Positions 8,261-17,527 are shown, numbered from the stretch's first letter. The stretch: DNA of 64,000 nucleotides from Bacteroidales bacterium (GCA_017417315.1 JAFPZK010000084.1:93136-157135); one strand, 5' to 3'. Notes: a model not told the origin generated them from the letters alone. Translations and numbers: made by a program.

Positions 8261-8866
8261 TTATTGTATCGACAAAATATATTTCTTGATAATCGAAATA
8301 CCTTTTTCGTTGTCGCCGCCCTGAGGTATAATGATGTCGGCATAACGCTTTGTCGGCTCAATAAACTCTAAGTGCATAGGCTTCAAGACGTTAACATAAC
8401 GCTCCATGACCATTTCCGCCGTTCTGCCGCGCTCCAAAACGTCGCGTTTGATAATCCTTATCAAACGCTCGTCGGAGTCGGTGTCTACAAAAATCTTTAA
8501 ATCCATCAAATCCCGTAACTCTTTCTTAATCAAAGACATAATACCTTCAACAATCATTACGGGTTTCGGCTCTACGTGAATTGTCTCTTTCAAACGGTTG
8601 GAGATAACGTAGGAATAAGTCGGCTGCTCTACCGCCTGACCGCTTTTAAGCATAGAAATATGCTCAAACAACAAGTCCCAGTCAAAAGCGTTAGGGTGGT
8701 CAAAATTTATTTGCCGCCTTTGTTCAGGTGTTAAGCCGTCCGTTTGGTTATAATATGAATCCAACGGTATAACAGCCACATTATCAGGCGGTAATGTTTC
8801 CGCTATTTTTTTTACGACGGTCGTTTTGCCGCAGCCCGTACCGCCGGCTATTCCTATTATTATCAT
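8261..8866 (-). CDS. udk: Uridine kinase
   Basis: Phosphorylates uridine and cytidine to their monophosphates in pyrimidine salvage. At 201 residues it is normal length. The P-loop GGTGCGKT is at residues 8-15, followed by VIPLDSYY (substrate-binding Asp and Tyr), NFDHPNAFDW, the VEGIM segment, and the lid-like RIIKRDVLERGRTAE, all diagnostic of uridine kinase rather than phosphoribulokinase. The gene begins nine bases after the recA stop codon, so it is cotranscribed with recA from that promoter. The pairing looks positional rather than functional. Confidence 0.93.
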   Translation of the reverse strand: MIIIGIAGGTGCGKTTVVKKIAETLPPDNVAVIPLDSYYNQTDGLTPEQRRQINFDHPNAFDWDLLFEHISMLKSGQAVEQPTYSYVISNRLKETIHVEPKPVMIVEGIMSLIKKELRDLMDLKIFVDTDSDERLIRIIKRDVLERGRTAEMVMERYVNVLKPMHLEFIEPTKRYADIIIPQGGDNEKGISIIKKYILSIQ

Positions 8867-8875
8867 TTTGTCTAA

Positions 8876-9967
8876 CTATTCTTCGGGTTCTTTTTCTTGT
8901 TCAGGGTCTTCTACTTTTTCGTCGTCAGAAAGGTCGGCTGAAAAATTATCGCCTTTCATCTGAGCCCTTACTTTATCCTCTATTTCTTTTGAAAGTTCTT
9001 TGTTTTCGCCGAGAAGTTGAAGCACGGCATCACGTCCCTGACCGATTTTGCTGTCGCCGTAACTAAACCATGAACCGCTCTTTTTAACGATTCCTAATTC
9101 AACGGCGGTGTCAACAAGTTCGCCCGTAAACGAAATTCCCGTACCAAACATCAAGTCGAATTCCGCTTTTTTGAAAGGCGGCGCAACTTTGTTTTTAACA
9201 ACTTTCACCTTGATTCTGCCGCCGATAACGTCCTCACCGTCTTTGATTTGTCCGATTCTGCGGACATCAAGCCTCAAAGAAGAATAGAATTTCAAAGCGT
9301 TACCGCCGGTTGTGGTTTCAGGGTTGCCGAAAAGAACACCGATTTTGTCCCTCAACTGGTTAATAAAAATAACGCAAGTATTTGTTTTTGAAATGTTTGC
9401 CGTAAGTTTTCTCAAAGCCTGCGACATCAAACGGGCTTGAAGTCCCATTTTAGAATCGCCCATTTCGCCTTCGATTTCGGCTCTCGGTGTAAGTGCCGCA
9501 ACAGAGTCTATAACGATGATGTCGAGTGCGCCAGAGCGGATAAGAGAGTCTGCGATTTCTAAGGCTTGTTCGCCGCAATCAGGCTGAGAGATAAGAAGTT
9601 GTGAAACGTCAACGCCAAGATTTTCTGCATACGTGCGGTCAAAAGCGTGTTCTGCGTCGATGATTGCCGCAATGCCGCCGAGTTTCTGAGCCTCGGCAAT
9701 AGCGTGAATTGCGAGCGTTGTTTTACCAGAGGATTCAGGTCCGAAAATTTCAATCACCCTGCCTCTCGGATAACCGCCGATACCGATTGCAAAATCCAAT
9801 CCTAACGAACCCGTCGGAATACAAGGCACCTCCTCGGTAACTTTATCGCCGAGTTTCATAATCGTACCCTTACCGTAATCTTTGTCTATTTTGTCAAGCG
9901 CAAGTTGCAATGCTTTAAGGCGTTCTGCCTTTGCGTCAACAGGCGCAGCCGTTTCTTTTTTTGCCAT
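8876..9967 (-). CDS. recA: Recombinase RecA
   Basis: DNA strand-exchange ATPase and SOS coprotease. The 363 residues contain Walker A GPESSGKT at 76-83, the catalytic-Glu region around DAEHAFD, Walker B-like LDIIVIDSV, the L1 region with GEMGDSKMGLQARLMSQAL, and L2 with GNPETTTGGNALKFY. The tail is strongly acidic (DDEKVEDPEQEKEPEE), as usual for the regulatory C terminus. The start at MAKKE is supported by a strong promoter just upstream. No LexA-type operator was recognised. It is followed after nine bases by udk. Confidence 0.97.
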   Translation of the reverse strand: MAKKETAAPVDAKAERLKALQLALDKIDKDYGKGTIMKLGDKVTEEVPCIPTGSLGLDFAIGIGGYPRGRVIEIFGPESSGKTTLAIHAIAEAQKLGGIAAIIDAEHAFDRTYAENLGVDVSQLLISQPDCGEQALEIADSLIRSGALDIIVIDSVAALTPRAEIEGEMGDSKMGLQARLMSQALRKLTANISKTNTCVIFINQLRDKIGVLFGNPETTTGGNALKFYSSLRLDVRRIGQIKDGEDVIGGRIKVKVVKNKVAPPFKKAEFDLMFGTGISFTGELVDTAVELGIVKKSGSWFSYGDSKIGQGRDAVLQLLGENKELSKEIEDKVRAQMKGDNFSADLSDDEKVEDPEQEKEPEE

Positions 9968-9992
9968 TTTCTTTTCTTTTAAATTTATTGCA

Positions 9993-10024
9993 CAAACGTA
10001 ATAATTTTTTTTCGTAGCGGCAAA
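9993..10024 (-). promoter_or_regulatory. recA promoter
   Basis: TACGTTTG (10000-9993) is an exact TAnnTTTG box with TTTG at 10024-10021, exactly 20 bases upstream. The -33 box begins only 15 bases past the rnhA stop codon. Confidence 0.75.
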
Positions 10025-10038
10025 TTTTTTTGCGCTTT

Positions 10039-10530
10039 TTAAGAAACCGAATTAAAAAGGTCTTCGTCTTCCATTTGCGACTCCAAGAATCCAACATCGT
10101 CCTTTAAATTAGCCTTGTCTAACGCCGCCGCAACAGCCAAACGGTCGCAACGCTCGTTTTCTTTGGTCTCGTTATGACCCTTTATCCATACGAATTTTAC
10201 TTTATGACGGTTATAAATTTCTAAAAAACGTTTCCAAAGGTCAGAATTTTTTTTGCCTTTAAAGTTCTTTTTTACCCAGCCGAAAACCCAGCCTTTTTCA
10301 ACGCTGTTAACAACATATTGAGAGTCAGAATATATAGTAACGTTCATGCCGTCTTTTTTCAAGGCTTCCAAACCGATGATAACGGCTAAAAGTTCCATAC
10401 GGTTATTTGTTGTCGACTTAAATCCTTCCGAAATTTCCCGTCTGTAAGGGCCTGAAAGCAAGACAACCCCGTAACCGCCAGGTCCGGGATTGCCGCGTGA
10501 AGCACCGTCAGTATAAATTATTATATCCAT
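10039..10530 (-). CDS. rnhA: Ribonuclease HI
   Basis: Cleaves the RNA strand of RNA-DNA hybrids (R-loops, primers). The 163 residues carry the full DEDD active site: Asp8 in YTDGASRGNPG, Glu46 in NRMELLAV, Asp69 in YSDSQYV and Asp129 in ERCDRLA, plus the flexible-loop His119 in KGHNE. The basic-protrusion region (WVKKNFKGKKNSDLWK) is present. The C-terminal extension after residue 140 is slightly longer than in E. coli. It has its own promoter overlapping the end of the upstream lipoprotein gene and is followed by the recA promoter, so it is probably monocistronic. Confidence 0.96.
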   Translation of the reverse strand: MDIIIYTDGASRGNPGPGGYGVVLLSGPYRREISEGFKSTTNNRMELLAVIIGLEALKKDGMNVTIYSDSQYVVNSVEKGWVFGWVKKNFKGKKNSDLWKRFLEIYNRHKVKFVWIKGHNETKENERCDRLAVAAALDKANLKDDVGFLESQMEDEDLFNSVS

Positions 10531-10551
10531 TTAATTTTACTTTTTTCGGTG

Positions 10552-10581
10552 CAAATGTAATAACTTTTTTTAATTCTCAAA
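10552..10581 (-). promoter_or_regulatory. rnhA promoter
   Basis: TACATTTG (10559-10552) is an exact -7 box, with TTTG at 10581-10578, 18 bases upstream. The -33 box lies inside the last codons of the BtuG-like gene. Confidence 0.65.
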
Positions 10582-11637
10582 CACTACCGCTTTATTCGGA
10601 TTAGTTCCGCTCGTTGAAAATTTCGTGATAAATTTTCCCGCTTTGTCAAAACGATAAACCGTGCCGGGTGTGTTATAATCCGTTGCTCCGATATAAAAAT
10701 CGCCGTTTGTAGGGTCAATATAAAACAAATAAATTGCTGAGTTTTTTATCTCAGGTGCTGACGTAAAATCCAAAAATGCCTCAGAAGAACCCTTTTTATA
10801 AAACTCTGACGTATAATTTACCCAGTCAGCAGATGTAGAATTAATATAATAAAAATCTTTGCCGTCAGAGGTGAATTTTGAACCGGCAGCAAGAAGAGTA
10901 TATTTTTTTGTTTGAAGATTAAGTTCAAGAATTTCTTGTGCCCACGTCGTTGTATTATAATGAAGTACATAAAGAGTATTGTTAACGGCAAGAATATCCG
11001 TCGGGTCTTCGGCAACTTCGATATGCTCTTTCAAAGAAAAATTTGAAAGGTCAACAACGGCAATTCTGTTATCATATTTTACGTTATAATCGCCCGCAAT
11101 AGCGGCATAAAGAGAGTTTCCTTCGATGCAGATTTTTTCGGGGTGAGGTCCTACTTCAACGAGACCTTTTGCCTGAGCGATTGAAGTCGTGTCAAATTTT
11201 GCAACCTTTCCCGAATAAAGCGAAACGTAAACAAATCCGTCTTTTACAGCCAAAAATCTCGGCTGACCTTCTTCTGCCGTAAACAAGTGTTTTTCAATAA
11301 CTTTGCCGGTAGAATCAAGTTTTGCCAAATAGTTAGAACCGAAAACGCTCATATACAATTTTCCGCCGTAAGAAACTAAATCCTGACCCGTATCACCGAT
11401 ACCTTCACCGTTTTGAGCAGCATAAACTTTTGTCTGATAAGGCTTTTCTCCGTCAGGATAATAAACGTCCAACGTTGAATTATTAGCACCCATCTTGCCT
11501 TCGTTCAAAATGAAAACTTTTTTCGCATAAACGATTTCAGGAGTGCTTTTGTCCTCTTTGTCTTTGTCGCAAGAGGTAAAACAAGTGCTTAATACCAAAG
11601 CACTTAACGAGAAAATTTTTAAAAATTTGTTTGTCAT
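10570..11637 (-). CDS. BtuG-like surface lipoprotein, YncE/DUF5074-type beta-propeller
   Basis: 355-residue exported lipoprotein: hydrophobic signal then a lipobox around STCFTSC (lipidated Cys probably 23), followed by an acidic DKDKEDK stretch of the type that directs Bacteroidetes lipoproteins to the cell surface. The rest is repeated four-stranded beta segments (GKLYMSVFGSNYLAKLD, GFVYVSLYSGKVAKFD, NTLYVLHY) typical of a YncE/DUF5074 seven-blade propeller. In Bacteroides such proteins (BtuG) cap the BtuB receptor and bind cobalamin with very high affinity. Here the gene lies 24 bases after a TonB receptor under a cobalamin riboswitch, which makes a BtuG role the best reading. Confidence 0.82.
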   Translation of the reverse strand: MTNKFLKIFSLSALVLSTCFTSCDKDKEDKSTPEIVYAKKVFILNEGKMGANNSTLDVYYPDGEKPYQTKVYAAQNGEGIGDTGQDLVSYGGKLYMSVFGSNYLAKLDSTGKVIEKHLFTAEEGQPRFLAVKDGFVYVSLYSGKVAKFDTTSIAQAKGLVEVGPHPEKICIEGNSLYAAIAGDYNVKYDNRIAVVDLSNFSLKEHIEVAEDPTDILAVNNTLYVLHYNTTTWAQEILELNLQTKKYTLLAAGSKFTSDGKDFYYINSTSADWVNYTSEFYKKGSSEAFLDFTSAPEIKNSAIYLFYIDPTNGDFYIGATDYNTPGTVYRFDKAGKFITKFSTSGTNPNKAVVFEN

Positions 11638-11661
11638 TTTTTTATTACTTTTTTAAAATGT

Positions 11662-13620
11662 TTATAATGTAAAATTAAATTCTATTCTAAACTGTCGTCC
11701 GGGCATCGGATAAAATTTTATGACATCGTATTGTTTGTCAGTAAAATTTATACACGAAATTTTTACGAACAGACTGCTGTTTTTTACCGAAAATTCTCTT
11801 GACACCGAAGTTGAAAATTCAACGTACTTTTCGATTTCGTTGTCGGGAATGTTATATTCCAAAAAATAACGTTTGCCGCTAAACACAGAAACCAAACTCA
11901 AAGAAAATTTCTTATATTTTAAAACCGAATAAAAGTTGCCCGAATGAAGCGGCGTATAAGGAATTTGACTTTTGTAAAGTTTTGATTTTTCATCAGTTAC
12001 GTCCTCGGCTTTTTGATAAGAATATTTTGCAAAAACATCAATATCAAATTCAGAGAGTCTAATTTTTTTGTTAAAAGACAAATCCGCTCCTAAAATTTTA
12101 ACTTTGCCGTAATTTGCCATTTTCCATATATACAAAGTCGGAATCGCAACTATCTTATTATCAACATTGTTATGATAAAAATCAGCAGAAAAATTCCAAG
12201 ATTTTCTTCCGTAACTGAATCCCAAATTAAACTCTTTTGCATCTTCTGGTTTCAAATTCGTAGAGCCTAACGTCGTGTAATACAATTCGTTAAAAGTAGG
12301 AACACGATAAGTATTTTTGTACAAAAGGTTAACGGAAAAATTTTTCACGGGAAAAACTTCCAAAGTCATATACGGGGCTGCCTTATCCAAATCCTGAAAA
12401 TGTTCGCCGCTAATTGTTTTTTCCCTCAAATGCGTAAAAATTTCGCCCAAAGTAACGGAAAACCTGTTTTTGAAACGATAACGCAAATTTGCCACCGTTT
12501 GAATAGTGTTACGCTTTGGTTCTCTGTCAGTTATATCACTTTCAAGAGTGTTGAAACTCTCGTCCGCACTAAGCGAAAAACTCAGCGACGGGAACACTTG
12601 CCAAAGATTTATCCACGAAAAGAAAATTTCGTTTTGAGTGGAATTTTGTTTGAGTTTTCCGTCGGTATACATAACATTTTTGTCTGTATAATAATTGTTG
12701 GAATAATCGTATTTCGCAATCAACTTTGTGGTCAAATTGCTGAAAATACGGCGTTTATAATCCGTCTGAACAAAAAAGTCAGCATCTTGTAGACGCTCTT
12801 CGGCATGAGGATTATAAAAAACAACTCTTCCGGGAAGTCCCCTCTCCGACTTGTAACCGTACAATTTTATGTTAAAATTGTTTCTCAGCGAATCATTAAA
12901 ACTTAGCGAAAACTCCAATTTGCCGGAGCAAATGTCAGTATTGCGGCGTTTTTCTTCCGTTACGGTTTGATAATTTTTCAAAGTAAAATCATACATTCCG
13001 TCCGACCGTAAAAAGAAAGCATTTGTCTTAAAAATCAAACGGTTAGAGATTTTCTTAAAATAGTCAGTCCCAAGAAAAACGTAACCGAAAGAACCTGTTT
13101 TAAGACTTAATTTCAACTTTTGCGGGTCAGAAAAAACGGTGTCAAAAGAGTTTATACTCAGCGTTGCTCCTGCGGCAAAAAGTTTTGCGGGTTTTAAGAG
13201 ATTGTCAGTCTGACCGATACAAAGTTTTATTTCAGAAACACTGCTGACCTCAAAACGCGAAATGTCAATTTGCCCGCCCAAAGTGTTAGAAACGGGAACT
13301 CCGTCGTATTCCACAGCCGTATGCGAAGCCCCGAGAGAGCGCACGGAAACAGTTTTCAAACCGCCCGTTCCGCCGTAATCCTTTATGTTAAGTCCGCTAA
13401 ACAATTTCAACACATCAGAAATTTCGCTGACGGGCATCAAGCAAATAAACTTTCCTTGAAGTGCCTGAACGACAGCGGTTTCATTCGTATTTTTATCAGC
13501 ATACACGTCTATTTCCCTCAAATTTTTGGTGATGACGGTATCTGAGTTCTGCGCAAAAACATCGGCACAAAACACTACCAACCACACCAAAATAAGAGAG
13601 TATGGCAAAATTTTTCTCAT
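11662..13620 (-). CDS. btuB: TonB-dependent outer membrane receptor, BtuB type
   Basis: Vitamin B12 (cobalamin) uptake receptor. The 652 residues begin with a signal peptide ending near ADVFAQ, then a TonB-box-like segment, a plug domain (about 45-150; LFSGLNIKDYG, VSVRSLGASHTAVEYDGVPV) and a 22-strand barrel ending with the aromatic RQFRIEFNFTL. There is no carboxypeptidase-like N-terminal domain, so it is not a SusC protein. Assignment to cobalamin rather than siderophores rests on the riboswitch directly upstream and the BtuG-like partner downstream. I expect expression to fall when cellular cobalamin is high. Confidence 0.88.
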   Translation of the reverse strand: MRKILPYSLILVWLVVFCADVFAQNSDTVITKNLREIDVYADKNTNETAVVQALQGKFICLMPVSEISDVLKLFSGLNIKDYGGTGGLKTVSVRSLGASHTAVEYDGVPVSNTLGGQIDISRFEVSSVSEIKLCIGQTDNLLKPAKLFAAGATLSINSFDTVFSDPQKLKLSLKTGSFGYVFLGTDYFKKISNRLIFKTNAFFLRSDGMYDFTLKNYQTVTEEKRRNTDICSGKLEFSLSFNDSLRNNFNIKLYGYKSERGLPGRVVFYNPHAEERLQDADFFVQTDYKRRIFSNLTTKLIAKYDYSNNYYTDKNVMYTDGKLKQNSTQNEIFFSWINLWQVFPSLSFSLSADESFNTLESDITDREPKRNTIQTVANLRYRFKNRFSVTLGEIFTHLREKTISGEHFQDLDKAAPYMTLEVFPVKNFSVNLLYKNTYRVPTFNELYYTTLGSTNLKPEDAKEFNLGFSYGRKSWNFSADFYHNNVDNKIVAIPTLYIWKMANYGKVKILGADLSFNKKIRLSEFDIDVFAKYSYQKAEDVTDEKSKLYKSQIPYTPLHSGNFYSVLKYKKFSLSLVSVFSGKRYFLEYNIPDNEIEKYVEFSTSVSREFSVKNSSLFVKISCINFTDKQYDVIKFYPMPGRQFRIEFNFTL

Positions 13621-13697
13621 TTTTATCTAAAATGATTATTTTCAAGTCGTTATCGTCGCCGTCCTCGCAGTTTAAGATAACTTAAAAAAGGCTGTTT

Positions 13698-13858
13698 TGC
13701 AGGTCTTCTGACTTACTTTATAAGCATCAAAGCCTTCCCGAAAAAGTCTTTTTCAGTGGCAAAAAGAATATGATGCTTTCTAAAAAAAAGTTAACAGCAG
13801 CGGGACTGTTCAGGTTTTTCACCTGATTCCCTTTTAATTCCGAGTTTTCAGACTAAAA
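13698..13858 (-). promoter_or_regulatory. Cobalamin (AdoCbl-type) riboswitch
   Basis: On the minus strand the leader of the BtuB gene holds, in order, GGGAATCAGGTG, ACAGTCCCGCTGCTGT, the B12-box element GCCACTG (13760-13754), GGGAAGGC and GTCAGAAGACCTGC. These are the conserved cores of the cobalamin riboswitch in the right order and spacing. The expression platform lies in 13621-13697, where a stem formed by AGTTATC and GATAAC precedes the start codon, suggesting translational control. The 359-base gap 13621-13979 is thus filled by riboswitch, promoter and the terminator of the neighbouring operon. End points are approximate. Confidence 0.92.
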
Positions 13859-13881
13859 AAACGGAAACAAAAAAGCCGCCA

Positions 13882-13911
13882 CAAAGGTAAGAAAAATATA
13901 TATTAAACAAA
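13882..13911 (-). promoter_or_regulatory. Promoter of the cobalamin uptake operon
   Basis: TACCTTTG (13889-13882) matches the -7 box exactly, with TTTG at 13911-13908, 18 bases upstream. Transcription would begin near 13875, just before the riboswitch. Confidence 0.75.
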
Positions 13912-13950
13912 AATTCCGCCGCCTGAAAGTTTTTACTCAGACGACGGAAT
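13909..13950 (-). terminator. Intrinsic terminator of the susCDE-like operon
   Basis: Minus-strand arms 13950-13937 and 13926-13913 form a 14-bp stem (two G-U pairs in RNA) with a 10-base loop, followed by five T. The T-run shares bases with the -33 box of the next promoter. Confidence 0.8.
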
Positions 13951-13979
13951 GATTTTATGAGAGAGAAAAATTATAAGGA

Positions 13980-15881
13980 TTATTCTGTTTTTTCAACAGC
14001 AGTAAACGTATGTTTCTGTAAATCGATAGATACAATCCACTGCTTTGAATTATCAAGCCAATGATGATCATAACCGTCGGCTGAAACACCGATTGTAAAC
14101 TGATCCCAACCTTGATATGTTCCGTAAAGGACTTTGTTGTTGTCAAACATATAAAAATCCCAACTCGGAGCATCAGCTTTCGGTGTATACTCGCCAACAA
14201 ACAATCCGTCTGCATTGAGTTTTGCCGTACCTAACAACGTAGTAGGCTCTTCTTTCTCGAAATAGAAATTAAATTTAGTAATTCCTGTCCAAGAATGTGA
14301 TAAGACATCAATTTCAATATACATATAATCATCTTCGGGATTAAACCACAAGTGATTATAATCGCCTTCCGAAACACCGAATGTAAACTGATCCCAACCT
14401 TTGTAAGTAGCATATTTTTGACCGTTTTCGTCTTCAACGAAGAAATCATACGACTCTGTATGCTGCGATGTGAGAAAACCTTTATACTTTCCATCTTGTA
14501 CTGTCAATTCTCCGGTGAAACTTCCGCTAATAGTCAAAGTATTTCCGTAAAGAACTGCCTCGGCACGCTTCTTAACAAGGTCAACGGTAATCATATACCA
14601 ACCGTCTTTCTTAACGTCAAGTTTTACACCGTAATCCTTTGCATCAGAGTATACAATATCCTGACTGCCGGATTTCAACTGTACAAAGCCCGTATAAACG
14701 CCCGTTGCTGCACCGTCAAGAATTTCGGTTACAAGTTCGTTGCCGCCGAGGGTAACTTTGTCAGGATAAACAGTAACTTCTGCCGGTTCAAGCGTGAATT
14801 TATACTTAGAGTTAAGACCGAGTTTCAAAGTGATTTTGTACGTACCTTTTTCAGGAATTACCACGCCCGTACCTTTGCCGCCCAAAGTAAACTCTACGTC
14901 ATTCTGAGTACCTGAAAAACCGATTTCGATAGTCTCGTCAGGATTGTCCTGCGAGGATTGGAAATGGTCGGCAGTACCCGAAATCGTAACGTTAGAATTG
15001 TCTTTGGGAACAATAATGTAAGAAGACCATGCCGATTTTACGTTATCATAAATCATCGACGCATTGTTAACGTCGCCGCCGCAAGAAAGCGATGTAATTA
15101 AGTATGCGTCAGCAAGTTGCGAGGTATTTTTAGTATCCATCGTGAAATAATAACAACCCGCCTTAGCCGTCAACCAAAAGTGATCGCCGCCTGCCGAATA
15201 ACTCAAAAATGTCCAATTATCAGGACCTGAACCATACATAGTACCGTCAGAGGTCATAACGCCGAAATTCAACCAAGGCTCAGCGTTAATAAAGCCCTGA
15301 TATTTGCCGTCGTTTTCAGTAGAAAACAAATACTGAGCACTCTTAACCGTGAACTTTTCGTCAGCGTCTTTTAAATAAATGTATGCCCAATGACTGTCGA
15401 TTTCCAAAGGCGTAACGTTGAGTTTTACGGTATTGGAAGTCAATACGTTTTCGCTGTTTTGACCATACGAAGTAGCCAAGCGCAAATAAATAACTCCTTC
15501 CGTATTAGGCGTTAAACCTAACGTAGTCGCCATTTTGTTGATGTCATCGCCTTTGAGCGAAGTCAAATTACTGCCAGCAAATGTCTGATAATTTGAAAAA
15601 CTCTCACTCGTAGATGCCTGAACCAAAATATAACCGCCGTCCAAACTCGTTTTAACATCACCGTTTGTAACTTTCAAATCATTTTTGGTATATTTTAAGT
15701 CCAAAACTTTCTCAGAAAGATTTTCTTCGTCAATCTGAACTCTGCTCTCTGAAAGCGCAAAGTCGGAAGTCGGGGTCAAATCCGACACGGTGTAATGTTC
15801 CAAATCGTCATCGCAGGAAACCAATCCGCCCGCCAAAAACATTGAAACAGCACCGATATATAAATAATTCGATATTTTCAT
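13980..15881 (-). CDS. SusE/SusF-like surface glycan-binding lipoprotein
   Basis: 633-residue lipoprotein (signal, lipobox GGLVSC with Cys23, then DDD). The N-terminal half fits the SusE domain (YTKNDLKVTNGDVKTSL... with regular beta strands up to about residue 155), followed by several beta-sandwich modules. The last two modules (about 490-560 and 565-633) are near-duplicates, sharing YKGWDQFTFGVS / YQGWDQFTIGVS and a YDHHW / YNHLW tip; a related module ends the GH53 enzyme of this locus. Such repeats usually provide aromatic carbohydrate-binding platforms. It is the last gene of the operon, 21 bases after the SusD gene, and is followed by a strong terminator. I infer galactan capture at the cell surface. 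Confidence 0.85.
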   Translation of the reverse strand: MKISNYLYIGAVSMFLAGGLVSCDDDLEHYTVSDLTPTSDFALSESRVQIDEENLSEKVLDLKYTKNDLKVTNGDVKTSLDGGYILVQASTSESFSNYQTFAGSNLTSLKGDDINKMATTLGLTPNTEGVIYLRLATSYGQNSENVLTSNTVKLNVTPLEIDSHWAYIYLKDADEKFTVKSAQYLFSTENDGKYQGFINAEPWLNFGVMTSDGTMYGSGPDNWTFLSYSAGGDHFWLTAKAGCYYFTMDTKNTSQLADAYLITSLSCGGDVNNASMIYDNVKSAWSSYIIVPKDNSNVTISGTADHFQSSQDNPDETIEIGFSGTQNDVEFTLGGKGTGVVIPEKGTYKITLKLGLNSKYKFTLEPAEVTVYPDKVTLGGNELVTEILDGAATGVYTGFVQLKSGSQDIVYSDAKDYGVKLDVKKDGWYMITVDLVKKRAEAVLYGNTLTISGSFTGELTVQDGKYKGFLTSQHTESYDFFVEDENGQKYATYKGWDQFTFGVSEGDYNHLWFNPEDDYMYIEIDVLSHSWTGITKFNFYFEKEEPTTLLGTAKLNADGLFVGEYTPKADAPSWDFYMFDNNKVLYGTYQGWDQFTIGVSADGYDHHWLDNSKQWIVSIDLQKHTFTAVEKTE

Positions 15882-15902
15882 TTTTAATTAGAGTTTTTTT
15901 TG

Positions 15903-17498
15903 TTAATTATAATAAGGATCGTAAAGTGCCGAATTTGCTGACAATTCCGCTAACGGCAACGGGAAAAATTTATATTTCGGATCAGCCTGAGTACCTGTCA
16001 AAACGCCGCCTTTCCATTCCCAATTATACTGAGCATCACCGGCGTAAGCGTTGAATCTGATTAAGTCAGTTCTGCGCAACGACTCCAACATAAACTCTCT
16101 GCCGCGTTCTTCCAAAAGATTCCAAAACTGAACCCCGTTTGTAGTAGCGTCTAAATCACCTTGCGAAAAGCCGTTAAGACCTGCTCTCGAACGTACATCG
16201 TTAACAAGTTGAATAGCCGTTTTTGAAGCACCCGTACCGCCACGAAGAATAGCCTCCGCCTCGTTAAGCATTACTTCCGAAAGTCTTAAAATCGGAAGGT
16301 CAACCATCGAAAGCGTTGAAGAATAATCACTTGCAATCGAGCCGTCATCTTTCGTATTGCAGAATTTATTGAAAACATAACCCTCGGCTGCGTTCTTCTC
16401 GTCAATCGGAGTTGAATTGTCAATAGAACGTCCGTCTTTGAAAAACAAGTCGCGCTTGTCGCCGTCCTCAAACCTTTGAGCCGCTTCTTTTCTGGCACGG
16501 AACAACTGCCAAACGTTACCCTCACAGCCTAAAACGTCCCTTACATTGTCAGAAGCACCGTCGGTAGAAGAGTTTGCCGAACCACAGATAATTTGTGTCG
16601 TAGAGCCGTAACCCTTATTACCGTTAGAGGCGTCTTTGCCGGTGTAGAAAGAGAAGATTATCTCGTTGGTTCTCTTATAATTTTCTGCGTTGAAAAGTTT
16701 ATAAAAATCTTTTTCCAAACTATAACCGCCGTTAATAACCATTTCGGAATATTTGATACATTTGTCATAATACTCCGTGCCGGCAGACTCCGTATAAACG
16801 GGGGCGTTAAGACAAACTCTCGACAACAAAGCCGCTGCAACGTACTTGTTAGCACGGTAAAGTTCGTTTGTTGCAGGAAGTTTTTCCACCAAATCTTCAA
16901 GTTCTGAAACAACGTATTCGCAAATTTCTTTGCGGGTTGCAATTTCGGGTTCGTATGCACCTATCGGGTCTTTGTCGGTAACAAATGCTCCTACCGGCCA
17001 AAAGTCCATAATCTGAGAATACGCAAAGGCACGCATAAAACGCGCTTCGTTTTTCATCTGACCGATTTCGCCGTCGTCAGAACAATTACGGATAAAATCG
17101 TTTGACAAAGTAACGATATAATAAAGCGAATAATATGCTCCCGCAATCCATTTTGACTGTCCGTTAAGTCCTTGAAGAAGACTGATTTCCTTTAATTCGT
17201 CAGAAACAGCCCAAGTAAACATAATCTCGTCAGTGCCGCACTCCTGCAAATTGAAACAAGAACGCGAACAATAATACGGGTCTGAATCGTTAAGGTCGGC
17301 ACTACCGCCGCCTTCCTCCTGTCCGCGAATTACGTATGCGGCATAAATTTTTGCAAGTGCCTGTTTGTAACCGTCAACCGAAGAATAAACCTCGTTTGCA
17401 GAAGTTTCGGTAGAGGGATACTGGTCAAGGTCGTCGCAGGAGTTGAAACTCAAAGCCGTCAACAACACTGCCGATGCTATATATCCTAATTTTTTCAT
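15903..17498 (-). CDS. SusD-like starch/glycan-binding outer membrane lipoprotein
   Basis: 531-residue SusD family protein: signal and lipobox (ALSFNSC, Cys21), then DDLDQYPST, the TPR-like helices (YKQALAKIYAAYV; MRAFAYSQIMDFWPVG) and the C-terminal LSEVMLNEAEAILRGG and EERGREFMLESLRRTDLIRF, which are hallmark RagB/SusD segments. It forms the hinged lid over the SusC barrel and binds the oligosaccharide before import. It lies 29 bases downstream of the SusC gene. Length is typical. The cargo is inferred to be beta-1,4-galactan because the locus carries a GH53 enzyme; the binding site itself cannot be read from sequence. Confidence 0.93.
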   Translation of the reverse strand: MKKLGYIASAVLLTALSFNSCDDLDQYPSTETSANEVYSSVDGYKQALAKIYAAYVIRGQEEGGGSADLNDSDPYYCSRSCFNLQECGTDEIMFTWAVSDELKEISLLQGLNGQSKWIAGAYYSLYYIVTLSNDFIRNCSDDGEIGQMKNEARFMRAFAYSQIMDFWPVGAFVTDKDPIGAYEPEIATRKEICEYVVSELEDLVEKLPATNELYRANKYVAAALLSRVCLNAPVYTESAGTEYYDKCIKYSEMVINGGYSLEKDFYKLFNAENYKRTNEIIFSFYTGKDASNGNKGYGSTTQIICGSANSSTDGASDNVRDVLGCEGNVWQLFRARKEAAQRFEDGDKRDLFFKDGRSIDNSTPIDEKNAAEGYVFNKFCNTKDDGSIASDYSSTLSMVDLPILRLSEVMLNEAEAILRGGTGASKTAIQLVNDVRSRAGLNGFSQGDLDATTNGVQFWNLLEERGREFMLESLRRTDLIRFNAYAGDAQYNWEWKGGVLTGTQADPKYKFFPLPLAELSANSALYDPYYN

Positions 17499-17527
17499 TT
17501 TTATCTAAACCGTTAATCGTTAATTAA

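Noticed and set aside
14231..14915. Long frames antisense to or shifted from the SusE, SusD and SusC-like genes
   Set aside because: They lie entirely within well-supported genes, lack protein-like motifs and have no promoters; the same holds for the other embedded frames across the window.
17508..17527. Short TTAACG-type repeats between the SusC and SusD genes
   Set aside because: They are small and A+T-rich within a 29-base operon gap; too weak to call a regulatory site.
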